Shown piece after piece: positions 37,638 through 46,639 of a DNA stretch of 51,988 bases. Source of the stretch: a virus; IMG/VR virus record IMGVR_UViG_3300040801_006071, positions 1 to 51,988 of that record; one strand, 5' to 3'. Numbering within the stretch: the stretch's first letter is position 1; each line of letters opens with the position of its first letter. A program made the translations under genes and the position numbers. The notes beneath the pieces are model-generated. The model made no database searches. It had not been told where the DNA came from and worked only from the letters and a program-made list of their open reading frames with translations.

Positions 37638-38527
37638 CCACACTTGATCTTTCTCAATACCCTGCCCCACAGGTTTTGGAAAACCTAACCTATGATCACA
37701 TCCTAACCGAAATAAAGGCCGAGTTTCTAAAACAGTTTCCGACCACAAGCCTTGCGGCGGCCGAAAAAGGCGTGCCAACCCGCGCGCAAGTCACGGTTTT
37801 ATTGGATGTTGAGGGCAACCTAATCGTCAAAATGCTGCAGGCTTATGCCTATCACGCCATGCAAATGCGCGCGCGTGTGAATGATGCGGCCAAGGCCACG
37901 ATGCTTGCCTATGCAACCGGCACAGATTTGGACAATCTGGCCGCCTTTTATATGGTGACGCGTCTCAATGGCGAAGGTGATGCAGAATTGCGCGAACGCA
38001 TTATTTTGGCGGTGGATGGGTTTTCCACCGCAGGCCCGATTGGCGCATATCGGTTTCATGGGCTATCCGCCGATCCCGATGTCAAAGATATCGGCGTGCA
38101 ATCCCCCAATCCGGGAGAGGTATTGATCACCGTCTTATCCAAAACGGCAAACGGGGTGGCACCGCCAAACCTTTTATCAACGGTCACGGCGGCCCTGAAT
38201 GACGAAGATGTGCGCCCTTTGACAGATGCCGTAACGGTGCAATCGGCCAGTGTTTTAGATTATCAGGTGACCGCGCAAATCTGGTGCTATGCCGGGATTG
38301 ACGGTAATTTTGTGCGCGACGCGGCCACGCGCGCGGTTCACGATTATACAGACGCCATGCATCGTTTGGGCCATGATGTTACAATATCGGGTCTATATCG
38401 CGCCCTGCATCAACCAGGTGTGCAACGCGCCGAGATCACAAACCCAACCGCCACAATCACACGCAATGAAAGCCAAGCGGCATTTTGCACAAATGTAACC
38501 GTTACATATGCGGGGGTCGATGTTTAA
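37634..38527 (+). CDS. baseplate assembly protein J
   Basis: This is a 297-residue protein: DLSQYPAPQVLENLTYDHIL, then AYAYHAMQMRARVNDAAKAT, MLAYATGTDLDNLAAFY and the ELRERIILAVDGFSTAGPIG, AYRFHGLSADPDVKDI region. These are well-conserved gpJ segments. The protein belongs to the wedge of the contractile-tail baseplate. It is coupled to W at its start and overlaps I by 8 bases at its end. Confidence 0.95.
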   Translation: MTTLDLSQYPAPQVLENLTYDHILTEIKAEFLKQFPTTSLAAAEKGVPTRAQVTVLLDVEGNLIVKMLQAYAYHAMQMRARVNDAAKATMLAYATGTDLDNLAAFYMVTRLNGEGDAELRERIILAVDGFSTAGPIGAYRFHGLSADPDVKDIGVQSPNPGEVLITVLSKTANGVAPPNLLSTVTAALNDEDVRPLTDAVTVQSASVLDYQVTAQIWCYAGIDGNFVRDAATRAVHDYTDAMHRLGHDVTISGLYRALHQPGVQRAEITNPTATITRNESQAAFCTNVTVTYAGVDV

Positions 38528-39089
38528 CACTATATCCTCGGTTTTGCCCGATCATTCTACGAATTTTGAACGTGCATTAGAACAGGCCTCCCTTTGGGCC
38601 ATACGCAACGCCGATCTTGCCAACACATGGAATCCCGACACGTGCCCACCCGAATTTTTGCCTTTGTTATCATGGGGTCTGTCGGGTGATTTATGGGATG
38701 CGGCATGGGCCGACGAAGACCGCCGATCCTATGTACGCGCCACGATAGATATCCACCGCAAAAAGGGCACATTAGGTGGTATTAAGGCGGCGTTAAAGGC
38801 ATCGGGCTATGGCGATGCGATTGTTTTAGAACGCTATGGTTGGACGTTTTATAACGGGCAAACTGTGAGGGATGGCACAACCACGCGCGCGCCTGCAGAC
38901 CATTGGGCCGAATACAGAGTTATACTGGCCCGACCCATCACCATCGCACAAGCCGCGCAGGTACGAACAATCCTGCAACAAACCGCGCCCGCACGGTGCC
39001 ATCTCAAAGCGCTTGATTATTCGCAAGCTTCACATCTTTACAACGCCCGCCTTGTCAGGGACGGGACGAACACAAGGGGTGTTTTATAA
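38520..39089 (+). CDS. tail protein I
   Basis: This is a 189-residue protein. P2 gpI features are the start ISSVLPDHSTNFERALEQAS, then PPEFLPLLSWGLSGDLWDAA, WADEDRRSYVRATIDIHRKK and GTLGGIKAALKASGYGDAIV. It is a baseplate wedge component that anchors the tail fibres. The ATG at 38520 lies within the end of J. Its stop shares two bases with the fibre-gene start (TAATG). Confidence 0.93.
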   Translation: MFNTISSVLPDHSTNFERALEQASLWAIRNADLANTWNPDTCPPEFLPLLSWGLSGDLWDAAWADEDRRSYVRATIDIHRKKGTLGGIKAALKASGYGDAIVLERYGWTFYNGQTVRDGTTTRAPADHWAEYRVILARPITIAQAAQVRTILQQTAPARCHLKALDYSQASHLYNARLVRDGTNTRGVL

Positions 39090-40591
39090 TGGCAAATCTT
39101 GTCGAAAATTCCACATGGGAAAATGGCATTTATCAACTTGAACAAACCGATCCTGTGCTAGGTGGTCCGCCAAATCTTGCCCTAAATGAAGGGTTTGACA
39201 ATGTGCCCCACCAAATGTTGGCCAACCGCACCCAATGGCTGCGCGATCAAATTCAGACCCTGCAAACGGCCCTGAATAATATTGATGTCAGCGCGCAAAT
39301 TAATGCCGCGATCAACGATCTTGTGAATGGCGCGCCGGGTGCGTTGGATACCCTGAATGAATTGGCTGCGGCTATCCAATCTAACGATGCCGATATTGCT
39401 GCAGCCCTAGCGCAATTGGCAACCGCCATGAACGGGGCGAATAACCTGTCTGAAATCACCGATCCGGCACAGGCCCGCGCCAATATCGGCGCAGGCGCGG
39501 GCACACCCATTGGCGCAATATCGCCATTTTATCAAGACACGGCCCCTGCGGGGTGGTTGGTGTGTGATGGGTCGCCGGTGACATCGCTTTACCCCGAATT
39601 GCGGGCGCATTTATTGGCACAGGCGGGAGTGGTGACAGATGCCAATGGCGATCCGTTTTTGCCCGATCTGCGCGGTGAATTTCTGCGCGGCCTTGACAAT
39701 GGGCGCGGCGTGGATGCGGGCCGTGTATTGGGGTCGGCGCAGGGCGATGCCATTCGCAACATCACCGGGCAAATCGGCACGATTGGGGCGAATGGTGCGA
39801 TCACTGGCGCGTTTCGAAATATTGGCGCAGCCGGGGTTCTATCCAATAGTGGTGGTGCGGATTTTCAGGCCGATTTTGATGCATCCCGCGTGGTGCCAAC
39901 CGCACATGAAAACCGCCCTCGCAACGTCGCCGCGCTGTATTGCATCAAAGCATTCGATACGGTGAGCCTTGCAGGGACGGCGGATTTGGCAGCTCTTTTG
40001 AATAGCATCGCGACACAGTCCGAGGCCGAGCAAGGCACAAACAACACCGATTTGATGACCCCACTTCGCACAAAACAGGCGATTGCGGCACAGACCAGTC
40101 GCGTGCATATCGCCACGGCCACGGCCAATAATGACGCGGTGATTGACTTCACGGGCTTTGATTCAAGTCTTTATATTTCTTATGTTTTTCAATACAGTTC
40201 GATGACGCCTCAAACAAGCGGTGGCATGTTACTTTTCCGGTTTTCGACAGATGGCGGCGTGTCATATGTGGATACTGCGAGCCAATATCAGCGGCACAAC
40301 CTTGGGTTTAGCCCAACCACTGCTAGCGCTGGTCGATTGACCGATGATATCGCCAATGGCCCAGTCAAACCGGGCGCTTCTGGCGAAATGACATTGCACA
40401 ACCCCGACATCGCGGGGAAGCAGGTTCAAACCTCAAGCCTAGGCGCAAGGCCATCAACAAACGGGCTAAGCTATGCCGATGTTCGGGCAAATTCATCTGT
40501 TTTTTCAGGGCCAGTTAACGGCATTCGGTTCTTTATGGACACCGGCGCAATCGCATCCGGCACCATCCATATGTATGGCATTCCCCGCTAA
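39089..40591 (+). CDS. tail fibre protein with tail-collar domain
   Basis: This is a 500-residue receptor-binding fibre. The N-terminal part has the fibre-attachment look (NEGFDNVPHQMLANRTQWLR, then repeated helices NDLVNGAPGALDTLNELAAA). A phage tail-collar domain follows at about 148-210 (IGAISPFYQDTAPAGWLVCD, then FLPDLRGEFLRGLDNGRGVD) and a distal beta-rich tip of about 150 residues with no recognisable family. The tip probably binds the host surface and should vary among relatives. Confidence 0.88.
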   Translation: MANLVENSTWENGIYQLEQTDPVLGGPPNLALNEGFDNVPHQMLANRTQWLRDQIQTLQTALNNIDVSAQINAAINDLVNGAPGALDTLNELAAAIQSNDADIAAALAQLATAMNGANNLSEITDPAQARANIGAGAGTPIGAISPFYQDTAPAGWLVCDGSPVTSLYPELRAHLLAQAGVVTDANGDPFLPDLRGEFLRGLDNGRGVDAGRVLGSAQGDAIRNITGQIGTIGANGAITGAFRNIGAAGVLSNSGGADFQADFDASRVVPTAHENRPRNVAALYCIKAFDTVSLAGTADLAALLNSIATQSEAEQGTNNTDLMTPLRTKQAIAAQTSRVHIATATANNDAVIDFTGFDSSLYISYVFQYSSMTPQTSGGMLLFRFSTDGGVSYVDTASQYQRHNLGFSPTTASAGRLTDDIANGPVKPGASGEMTLHNPDIAGKQVQTSSLGARPSTNGLSYADVRANSSVFSGPVNGIRFFMDTGAIASGTIHMYGIPR

Positions 40592-40608
40592 ATCTTGAGG
40601 TAATACAA

Positions 40609-41061
40609 ATGACAATGACAAAACTTGTCAACGGACAACGCATTCCCGTTGATCCGGCAGACAAAGCCGCGATCTTGAACGAATGGGAAACCGCCGCGCG
40701 GCCCACGCCCGATGATATCAACACTGAACGCGACCGGCGGCTTTTAGCCGGCGGGGTGTTCACGGTGGCGGGTTACGATAACCCTATAAATATGACAGGC
40801 ACCGAGACCGCCATTCAGGATATGCTGGTCATCGAACGCCTTGCCGAAAAGGCACACGCCGCCGGTGTAACAGACCCCGACATCAAATGGCGCGACGCCG
40901 ATAACATCATCCACGCCCTGACACCCGATCAATTCATCGCGTTTGCCCAAACCGTCATCGCATATGCAATGGCCATAAAACAAACCGCATGGGCCATCAA
41001 AGACAATGGCGATATCCCAACCGATTACGACAATGATAAACATTGGCCGGTGATCGGTTAA
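40609..41061 (+). CDS. DUF4376-like fibre-associated protein
   Basis: This is a 150-residue protein. The C-terminal 110 residues show the DUF4376 order: ERDRRLLAGGVFTVAGYDNP, then IKWRDADNIIHALTPDQFIA, and a final helix with TVIAYAMAIKQTAWAIKDNG. Such domains occur in or just after tail-fibre genes and probably help fibre folding or attachment. It follows the fibre by 17 bases. Confidence 0.7.
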   Translation: MTMTKLVNGQRIPVDPADKAAILNEWETAARPTPDDINTERDRRLLAGGVFTVAGYDNPINMTGTETAIQDMLVIERLAEKAHAAGVTDPDIKWRDADNIIHALTPDQFIAFAQTVIAYAMAIKQTAWAIKDNGDIPTDYDNDKHWPVIG

Positions 41062-41107
41062 GCGCCTGCCCCTTCCCCTAAATCGCACATGAAAAGGAAC
41101 CACGAAA

Positions 41108-42325
41108 ATGGCACTTCCTACCTTTGGCTTTACAATCACACAGGTGAATAATGAGGTACGCTCTGCCGTGGCGGCGGACCTATCTACAATTGGTCTAGTC
41201 GTCACTGCGCCGGCGGCAGACCCGATTTTATACCCGATCAACACGCCTGTTTTAATCAATTCTGCGGATAAAACTGCTGTAACCGCATTGGGCACTGGCG
41301 GCACGATTGATCATCAAATTGATCTGATTGAGGCACAGATGACGGGTTTTGCGGCCTCGGCCCGGCTTGTCATTGTGCGTGTTGAACAAGGCATTGACGA
41401 GGCCACCACCATGGCAAACCTCATCGATGGTATTGAAGCCCTGGAAGACGCCGAAAGTTTGCTTGGCGTGGCCCCACGCCTTATTGGGGTGCCGGGATAC
41501 ACCCACCAACAACAAAGCCCGACAACGGCAAACCCGATTGTGGCCGCCTTGCCCGGGACGTTGGAAAAATTGGTCGCTATGGCCGTGATTTCAGGGCCGC
41601 ATAACAGTTTGCAAGGCTATACCGATTGGCGCGAAACATTCAGCAGCGAACGACTTATCCCTGTTGAAACATGGGTTAAGGTTGGCAATCCTGCGGTTGA
41701 TGTTGATAGCATTGGCGGCGTTCTGGGCATGATCGTGGCGCGTGATAACAACAATCGCGGTGTTCCATCCAAATCAGCCGCCAACCGCCCCATGCAGGGC
41801 ATTGTCGATGTTAGCCGCCCCATTCCATTCAGTACAGTTGATGGCAATACCGAAGGGCAACAAATTCTTGCATTAAACGGCGGTATCATCGTGCGCGGCG
41901 AAGCCGGGTCTGTCACATCCCTTGGGTCGGGCGGGTTTACCTTTGTCGGCACAGACACCGCCGCCGAAGACGACCTGTGGCGGTTTTATAATGTCAAACG
42001 CACCCGTGATTATATCCATCTGATGTTCCTGCGCACGTTGCGGTTTTATCTGGGCCGGTTCAACCTAAACGCCCAAACGATTGAAGGTGTGATGCAGACC
42101 ATGACAATGGCCCTGCGCGGGCTTGAGGCCGATGGCGATATCCTTGGGTTTAAGGTTGGGTTCAATCCCGATCAAAACAACGTTGGTGATTTGCGGCTTG
42201 GCAATTTCTCGCTTTATTTCAAGGCCGAAGAACCACCCGTTTTGCGCCGTCTTGATATTGAATCGCACCGCTATGCACCGGCACTTGATACGATGCTTGA
42301 AAACCTATTGGCGGCGGCGGGTTAA
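41108..42325 (+). CDS. contractile tail sheath protein (P2 FI-like)
   Basis: This is a 405-residue protein. The start FGFTITQVNNEVRSAVAADL, followed by STIGLVVTAPAADP, matches sheath N-termini. The C-terminal tube-interacting part shows NVKRTRDYIHLMFLRTLRFY, and LGNFSLYFKAEEPPVLRRLD followed by IESHRY is diagnostic. It polymerises around the tube and contracts on infection, so the phage is a myovirus. It has a good ribosome site (AAGGA). Confidence 0.95.
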   Translation: MALPTFGFTITQVNNEVRSAVAADLSTIGLVVTAPAADPILYPINTPVLINSADKTAVTALGTGGTIDHQIDLIEAQMTGFAASARLVIVRVEQGIDEATTMANLIDGIEALEDAESLLGVAPRLIGVPGYTHQQQSPTTANPIVAALPGTLEKLVAMAVISGPHNSLQGYTDWRETFSSERLIPVETWVKVGNPAVDVDSIGGVLGMIVARDNNNRGVPSKSAANRPMQGIVDVSRPIPFSTVDGNTEGQQILALNGGIIVRGEAGSVTSLGSGGFTFVGTDTAAEDDLWRFYNVKRTRDYIHLMFLRTLRFYLGRFNLNAQTIEGVMQTMTMALRGLEADGDILGFKVGFNPDQNNVGDLRLGNFSLYFKAEEPPVLRRLDIESHRYAPALDTMLENLLAAAG

Positions 42326-42388
42326 ACCCAAGCACCCATTTACATATGGCCAAACCCGGCCAAACCCCCAATTTAAGGAATAATCCCA

Positions 42389-42913
42389 ATGTCCACCCTC
42401 TATGTGATGGAGGCCGTGAACCTGTTTTGCGGCACAGTAGACCCGACATCATCCAAACACCTTTCGCTTGCCGAATTAAAGGTGCCGGAACTTAATGAAA
42501 CCTTTGCCGATCATTCCCCCGGTGGCGGGCGCGTGGGTATTGAGGTGCCCGTTGGCATCGACAAATTGAACGCAACCTTCAAACTTACCGGTCATGATCC
42601 ACAGGTTTTGTCGCAATTTGGCCTAGGCACACGCACGGCAGAAACCTATACCGGGTTTGGGTCTGTTGTGGATCGCCGCACCGGGCGGGCCTTTCAGGCC
42701 AAGGTCATCATGGAAGGCCGGTTGGGCAAGGTCGCACCAGATGCCTTTGAACGGGGGTCTTTGCAAGGCCATGAATATGCGATCCATGCCATTACGCATT
42801 ATGAATTGCATTTTGACGGGGCCGAAAAATTCTATTTCGACTTTTTCTCAAACTCATGGCGGGTGGATGGTGTTGACCAAAATGCCGACATGAACCGTAA
42901 TCTCGGCCTCTGA
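42389..42913 (+). CDS. major tail tube protein (P2 FII-like)
   Basis: This is a 174-residue protein. Family segments are YVMEAVNLFCGTVDPTSSKH, LSLAELKVPELNETFADHSP, VGIEVPVGIDKLNATFKLTG and VIMEGRLGKVAPDAFERGSL. It forms the rigid inner tube. It is located right after the sheath gene, as in P2, with ribosome site AAGGA upstream. It lies 64 bases before the E gene. Confidence 0.95.
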   Translation: MSTLYVMEAVNLFCGTVDPTSSKHLSLAELKVPELNETFADHSPGGGRVGIEVPVGIDKLNATFKLTGHDPQVLSQFGLGTRTAETYTGFGSVVDRRTGRAFQAKVIMEGRLGKVAPDAFERGSLQGHEYAIHAITHYELHFDGAEKFYFDFFSNSWRVDGVDQNADMNRNLGL

Positions 42914-42977
42914 CCCCTGCCCTATACCATCATTTTCTAACCACCCCGGGTGCCCCGCGCATCTGGGGTTTATTCAT

Positions 42978-43358
42978 ATGAAAGATCACAAAATGAAATT
43001 CGAAACCAAAGAATACACCCTAAAATGCCCTGTTGAGTTTCAACCCGAAGGGGAAAAAACGGCACCAATCGTGATTGAAAAGGCGGTTGTACAAACCCCC
43101 AAAGGCAAACAGATGCGCCAAATCGCGCGTTTGGTTGATCGGGTGCGATCCCCGTCTGATGCGTATTCTGAGGGCGAAATGACCCTAGATGCGATTGAGA
43201 TCATCACAGACCTGCCCAAAGGCGCACTTGATGAAATGCACGTTGGCGACATCAACAATATCGTGGAAATGATCGCACCTTTTTTGGAACAGGCCCTGGG
43301 GGTGAAACCCAAATCGCAGACATCGCCCGATGGTACTGCGACAACGAACAGCAAATAA
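42978..43358 (+). CDS. tail assembly chaperone E (P2 gpE-like)
   Basis: This is a 126-residue protein. The second half (VDRVRSPSDAYSEGEMTLDA, then IEIITDLPKGALDEMHVGDI and NNIVEMIAPFLEQAL) matches gpE tail assembly proteins. It coats the tape measure during tail assembly. A T TTT TTG slippery heptamer at codons 101-103 allows a -1 shift to make the longer E+E' form. The start is uncertain: 42978 or ATG 42993. Confidence 0.85.
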   Translation: MKDHKMKFETKEYTLKCPVEFQPEGEKTAPIVIEKAVVQTPKGKQMRQIARLVDRVRSPSDAYSEGEMTLDAIEIITDLPKGALDEMHVGDINNIVEMIAPFLEQALGVKPKSQTSPDGTATTNSK

Positions 43359-43486
43359 AAGCCAATATTTGCCATTTTTTCCACGTCCCATGGCCTGACG
43401 TCGAAGACTTAGACGTTTTGACACTGATTGACATGCAAGTCGAAGCGGGGCGGATCGCCAAAATTTACCAGGTGAATATAAGATGA
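43280..43486 (+). other. programmed -1 frameshift extension E' of the tail chaperone
   Basis: The heptamer T-TTT-TTG (43280-43286) is in the correct frame register for a -1 slip and is the same type known for P2 E/E'. After the slip the frame stays open for 66 codons to TGA 43484-43486, encoding a segment with HFFHVPWPDVEDLDVLTLID and then MQVEAGRIAKIY. That stop overlaps the tape-measure ATG (ATGA at 43483). The slippery site, open frame and overlap are all seen directly; frameshifting itself is inferred. Confidence 0.85.
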
Positions 43487-45984
43487 CCAACCTAACCAGT
43501 TCTTTGATTATCCGCCTTGTCGATCAGGTAAGCCGCCCCGCGCGCAATGTTTCAAATAGCCTGTTGGGCATTCGCAACGCGGGCCAAGGGCTTGAAGGCA
43601 TGTCATTCGGGCGCAGGTTAAACATCGCCATGCGCGAAAATGACCGTTCCCTTGCAAACGCGCGTGGTGGTCTGGTCGATGCCACGGCGGGGTTCTTTGC
43701 CCTGCGCGCCGCGATTGCAAGCCCCGTTCAGGCAGCGGCAAATTTCGAGGCCTCAATGGACCGCGTTGGTGCATTAGCTCGCGCAAATGATGATCAGCTT
43801 ACCCAAATGACTTCAACTGCGCGTGAATTGGGGGCAACTACAAACTGGTCTGCCACGCAAGCTGCAGAAGGTATGCAGTTTTATGCGATGGCCGGCTTTT
43901 CGGTGAACGACACAATTGCGGCAATGCCTGGCGCGCTTGCATTGGCAAGCGCTGCACAGGCCGAATTAGGCGCAACCGCCGATATCACATCCAATATCAT
44001 GAGCGGCTTTGGCATGCAGGCAAGCGAAGTCGGCCGCATTGGCGATGTTTTGACCAATACATTCACATCATCCAATACCGATCTGCAAATGCTTGGCCAT
44101 ACGATGGGGTATGTAGCCCCCGTCGCCAATGACCTTGGCGGGTCTATTGAAACGGTGGCAGGCATGACCGGCCTATTGGGCAATGCCGGGATTCAAGGGT
44201 CACGTGCCGGTACGGCAATGCGTGCGATTTATTCACGTCTGGCCGCCCCCACCGAAGAGGCCGCAAGCGCATTGCGCGCCTTGGGGGTTGAAACAACCGA
44301 TGCCAATGGCAATCTGCGTGACATGCCCGATATCTTAGCCGATCTTGACGGAGCCATGACCGGAATGGGCACCGCCGCCCGGTCTGAGATTATTGGGACA
44401 ATCGCAGGGATGGAGGCCGCAAGTGCTGCCACGGTTTTGATCACCGAGGCCGGTACAGGCGCATTGCAAGACTATATCGCGACCCTTTATGAACGCGGAT
44501 CCGCAGAACGCGTCGCCGCAGAACAACTTGACAACGCCCGCGGCGCGTTTCGGCGTATTGCATCCGCTTGGGAAAGCCTAAGTATCAGTTTGGGCAATGC
44601 GTTGCTTCCCAATCTAATGGCTCTGATTGAAACCCTGATCCCTGTGATCAACCGGGTTGATGAATTCATCACCGCCAACCCACAACTTGCCGCCACGCTG
44701 TTTCAGGTTGCCGCAGGTGTGATCGCATTCAAAATTGCCTTGGCAGGTTTACGGTTTGCCGGCCTTTTGGGGCGCGGCGGTGCGCTTTCGATGCTGTCCT
44801 TTGGGCTTCGTAGCGTTCAAGGGGCCGGGCGACTAGCTGCTGCTTCGGCTGTGCTTATGTCTAGGGCAATTATGGGCGTCACCATAGGCCCCCTTATTGC
44901 TGTTTTGCGCCGGGCCAGAATGGCAATGATTGGGTTTTCTGCATCCGCTTCGATCATAGGAACAGGCGGTGCGATAAGAATGGCTGCGGGCAGCATATTG
45001 AGCCTCCTAAATCCTTTGCGTTTGCTGCGTGGCGGCCTAACATTGGCGGCTGGAGCCGTGAGAATGCTAACAACCGCAGTTCTTGCAAACCCTATCGGAT
45101 TGGCGTTGGCTGCCGTGGCCGCCGCAGGAACTTGGATTTACAACAACTGGGATGGCATTCGAGCGATGTTTCAGGGCATTGGCGAAGGCATCCGGAGTGC
45201 CTTTGAACCAGCCGCTCCTATTTTTGATGCACTTTCAGCATCTTTTGAAACTTTATTCGGCTGGCTGGGTGATTTATTAGGGCCTATTGACGCGACCGAA
45301 GCCGAATGGCGTGATTTTGGTGTAAATATAGGAGAGTGGATTGGCGGGGCCATTACCTCATTGATAGATATGTTCAATGGGTTCGTTGAATGGCTGACTG
45401 GCCTCCCGTCTATGATTATCGACGCCATTGGGTCCATTAGCCTGTCCGATATCATTCAATGGCCAGAACCACCCGATTGGTGGACCGCGTTGATGGGTGG
45501 GTTAGAACCTTCTGAAACCGTGTCAGGCGCGATAGGCCGTGGTTCGATGCGGCGCAGCCGCGGTAGTGGCCCTTCAATTGATGGCGCGCGTGCATCCGGC
45601 GGGCCTGTGCGTGCAGGTGGCACCTATCTTGTGGGCGAAGAAGGCCCCGAATTGGTGACATTCGGGCAAAGTGGCTTTGTCCATAATACGCGTGCAACAA
45701 CAAACGCCCTATCCGGGGCGCGGGATGCAGTATCACCGGGCGGTGCGGGTGGTATCACCCTGCCCGATCCCAATGCGCTTACCCCTCAGGGCATAGGCGC
45801 CACACAGGGCACACCCCAAACCAGCGCAGGCGATGGTGTGGCGGTTTCAATCACTGGGCCATTGACCGGGCCAATCACAATCACCAACGGCCAAAACCCG
45901 ATGGATTTTGTGGATCAAATCGGTGAACGGCTTGAGGCCGAATTGGCGCGTCGTTTACGTGGGCTTTATGCAGATGGAATTTGA
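43483..45984 (+). CDS. tail tape measure protein (P2 T-like)
   Basis: This is an 833-residue protein whose length sets tail length. The N-terminal 400 residues are the phage-tail tape-measure domain (SMDRVGALARANDDQLTQMT, then AQAELGATADITSNIMSGFG and GIQGSRAGTAMRAIYSRLAA). Hydrophobic helices at about 405-430 and 530-550 could span the host membrane during DNA entry. The C-terminal part is Gly-rich and has the GGTYLVGEEGPELVTFGQSG motif common in tape measures. It is coupled to the E' frame by ATGA. Confidence 0.95.
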   Translation: MTNLTSSLIIRLVDQVSRPARNVSNSLLGIRNAGQGLEGMSFGRRLNIAMRENDRSLANARGGLVDATAGFFALRAAIASPVQAAANFEASMDRVGALARANDDQLTQMTSTARELGATTNWSATQAAEGMQFYAMAGFSVNDTIAAMPGALALASAAQAELGATADITSNIMSGFGMQASEVGRIGDVLTNTFTSSNTDLQMLGHTMGYVAPVANDLGGSIETVAGMTGLLGNAGIQGSRAGTAMRAIYSRLAAPTEEAASALRALGVETTDANGNLRDMPDILADLDGAMTGMGTAARSEIIGTIAGMEAASAATVLITEAGTGALQDYIATLYERGSAERVAAEQLDNARGAFRRIASAWESLSISLGNALLPNLMALIETLIPVINRVDEFITANPQLAATLFQVAAGVIAFKIALAGLRFAGLLGRGGALSMLSFGLRSVQGAGRLAAASAVLMSRAIMGVTIGPLIAVLRRARMAMIGFSASASIIGTGGAIRMAAGSILSLLNPLRLLRGGLTLAAGAVRMLTTAVLANPIGLALAAVAAAGTWIYNNWDGIRAMFQGIGEGIRSAFEPAAPIFDALSASFETLFGWLGDLLGPIDATEAEWRDFGVNIGEWIGGAITSLIDMFNGFVEWLTGLPSMIIDAIGSISLSDIIQWPEPPDWWTALMGGLEPSETVSGAIGRGSMRRSRGSGPSIDGARASGGPVRAGGTYLVGEEGPELVTFGQSGFVHNTRATTNALSGARDAVSPGGAGGITLPDPNALTPQGIGATQGTPQTSAGDGVAVSITGPLTGPITITNGQNPMDFVDQIGERLEAELARRLRGLYADGI

Positions 45985-45986
45985 AT

Positions 45987-46409
45987 ATGCTGTATCAATT
46001 GGGGGCATTGTCGATCAAAATTCACCCGTTCAACATAAACGAAATCCAAGCAGAGGCCGCAACCGATTACGTGCCCAAACCCGTTTTGGGCGCAGAACCC
46101 CCAATGGAATATGTCGGCGAAGGTGCCCATACATGGACATTAAGCGGCGATCTTTTCCCCAAAACCATTGGGGGGCTTGATGAATTGGGCATTCTGCATG
46201 CCATGCGATCGCGCGGGCATCCGCAATTTCTTTTGCGCGGTGATGGCGTGCCAATGGGGTGGGTTGTGATCGAAAGCGTAAGCACCCGAAACACACATTT
46301 GGCCGCCGATGGCGTGGGGCAGAAAATTTCTGTGACAGTCAAGCTAAGACGCGCAGGCCGCCCAAGCCGCCTTGCACTTGCCACTATCCTATTGGGATTA
46401 TTTACATGA
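45987..46409 (+). CDS. tail protein U
   Basis: This is a 140-residue protein. P2 gpU features are MLYQLGALSIKIHPFNINEI, then YVGEGAHTWTLSGDLFPKTI and LRRAGRPS near the end. It takes part in tail assembly beside the tape measure. ATG 45987 is chosen over an upstream TTG at 45981; its stop overlaps the X start (ATGA). Confidence 0.93.
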   Translation: MLYQLGALSIKIHPFNINEIQAEAATDYVPKPVLGAEPPMEYVGEGAHTWTLSGDLFPKTIGGLDELGILHAMRSRGHPQFLLRGDGVPMGWVVIESVSTRNTHLAADGVGQKISVTVKLRRAGRPSRLALATILLGLFT

Positions 46410-46636
46410 GTGAAAGCATCGAAAAGATCGAAGTCACCGGTGCGGGCCTGACGGTGGCGCGCCTAATCTGGAACCGATTTCGCGCGCCCATGCCCGATAT
46501 GCTTGGCCAAATCTATGATCACAACCCAGGTTTGGCCGAAATGGGCACGCATATTCCAATCGGTACGATTGTCACCCTTCCCGTTCCGGATCAATCAGAT
46601 GAACGGATTGTGGAACAGATTACATTATGGAGCTAA
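46406..46636 (+). CDS. tail protein X
   Basis: This is a 76-residue protein: SESIEKIEVTGAGLTVARLI, then DMLGQIYDHNPGLAEMGTHI and PIGTIVTLP. These match the LysM-like P2 gpX family. It is a small tail-assembly or baseplate component. It is translated through an ATGA overlap with U and followed 3 bases later by the D gene. Confidence 0.93.
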   Translation: MSESIEKIEVTGAGLTVARLIWNRFRAPMPDMLGQIYDHNPGLAEMGTHIPIGTIVTLPVPDQSDERIVEQITLWS

Positions 46637-46639
46637 CAC

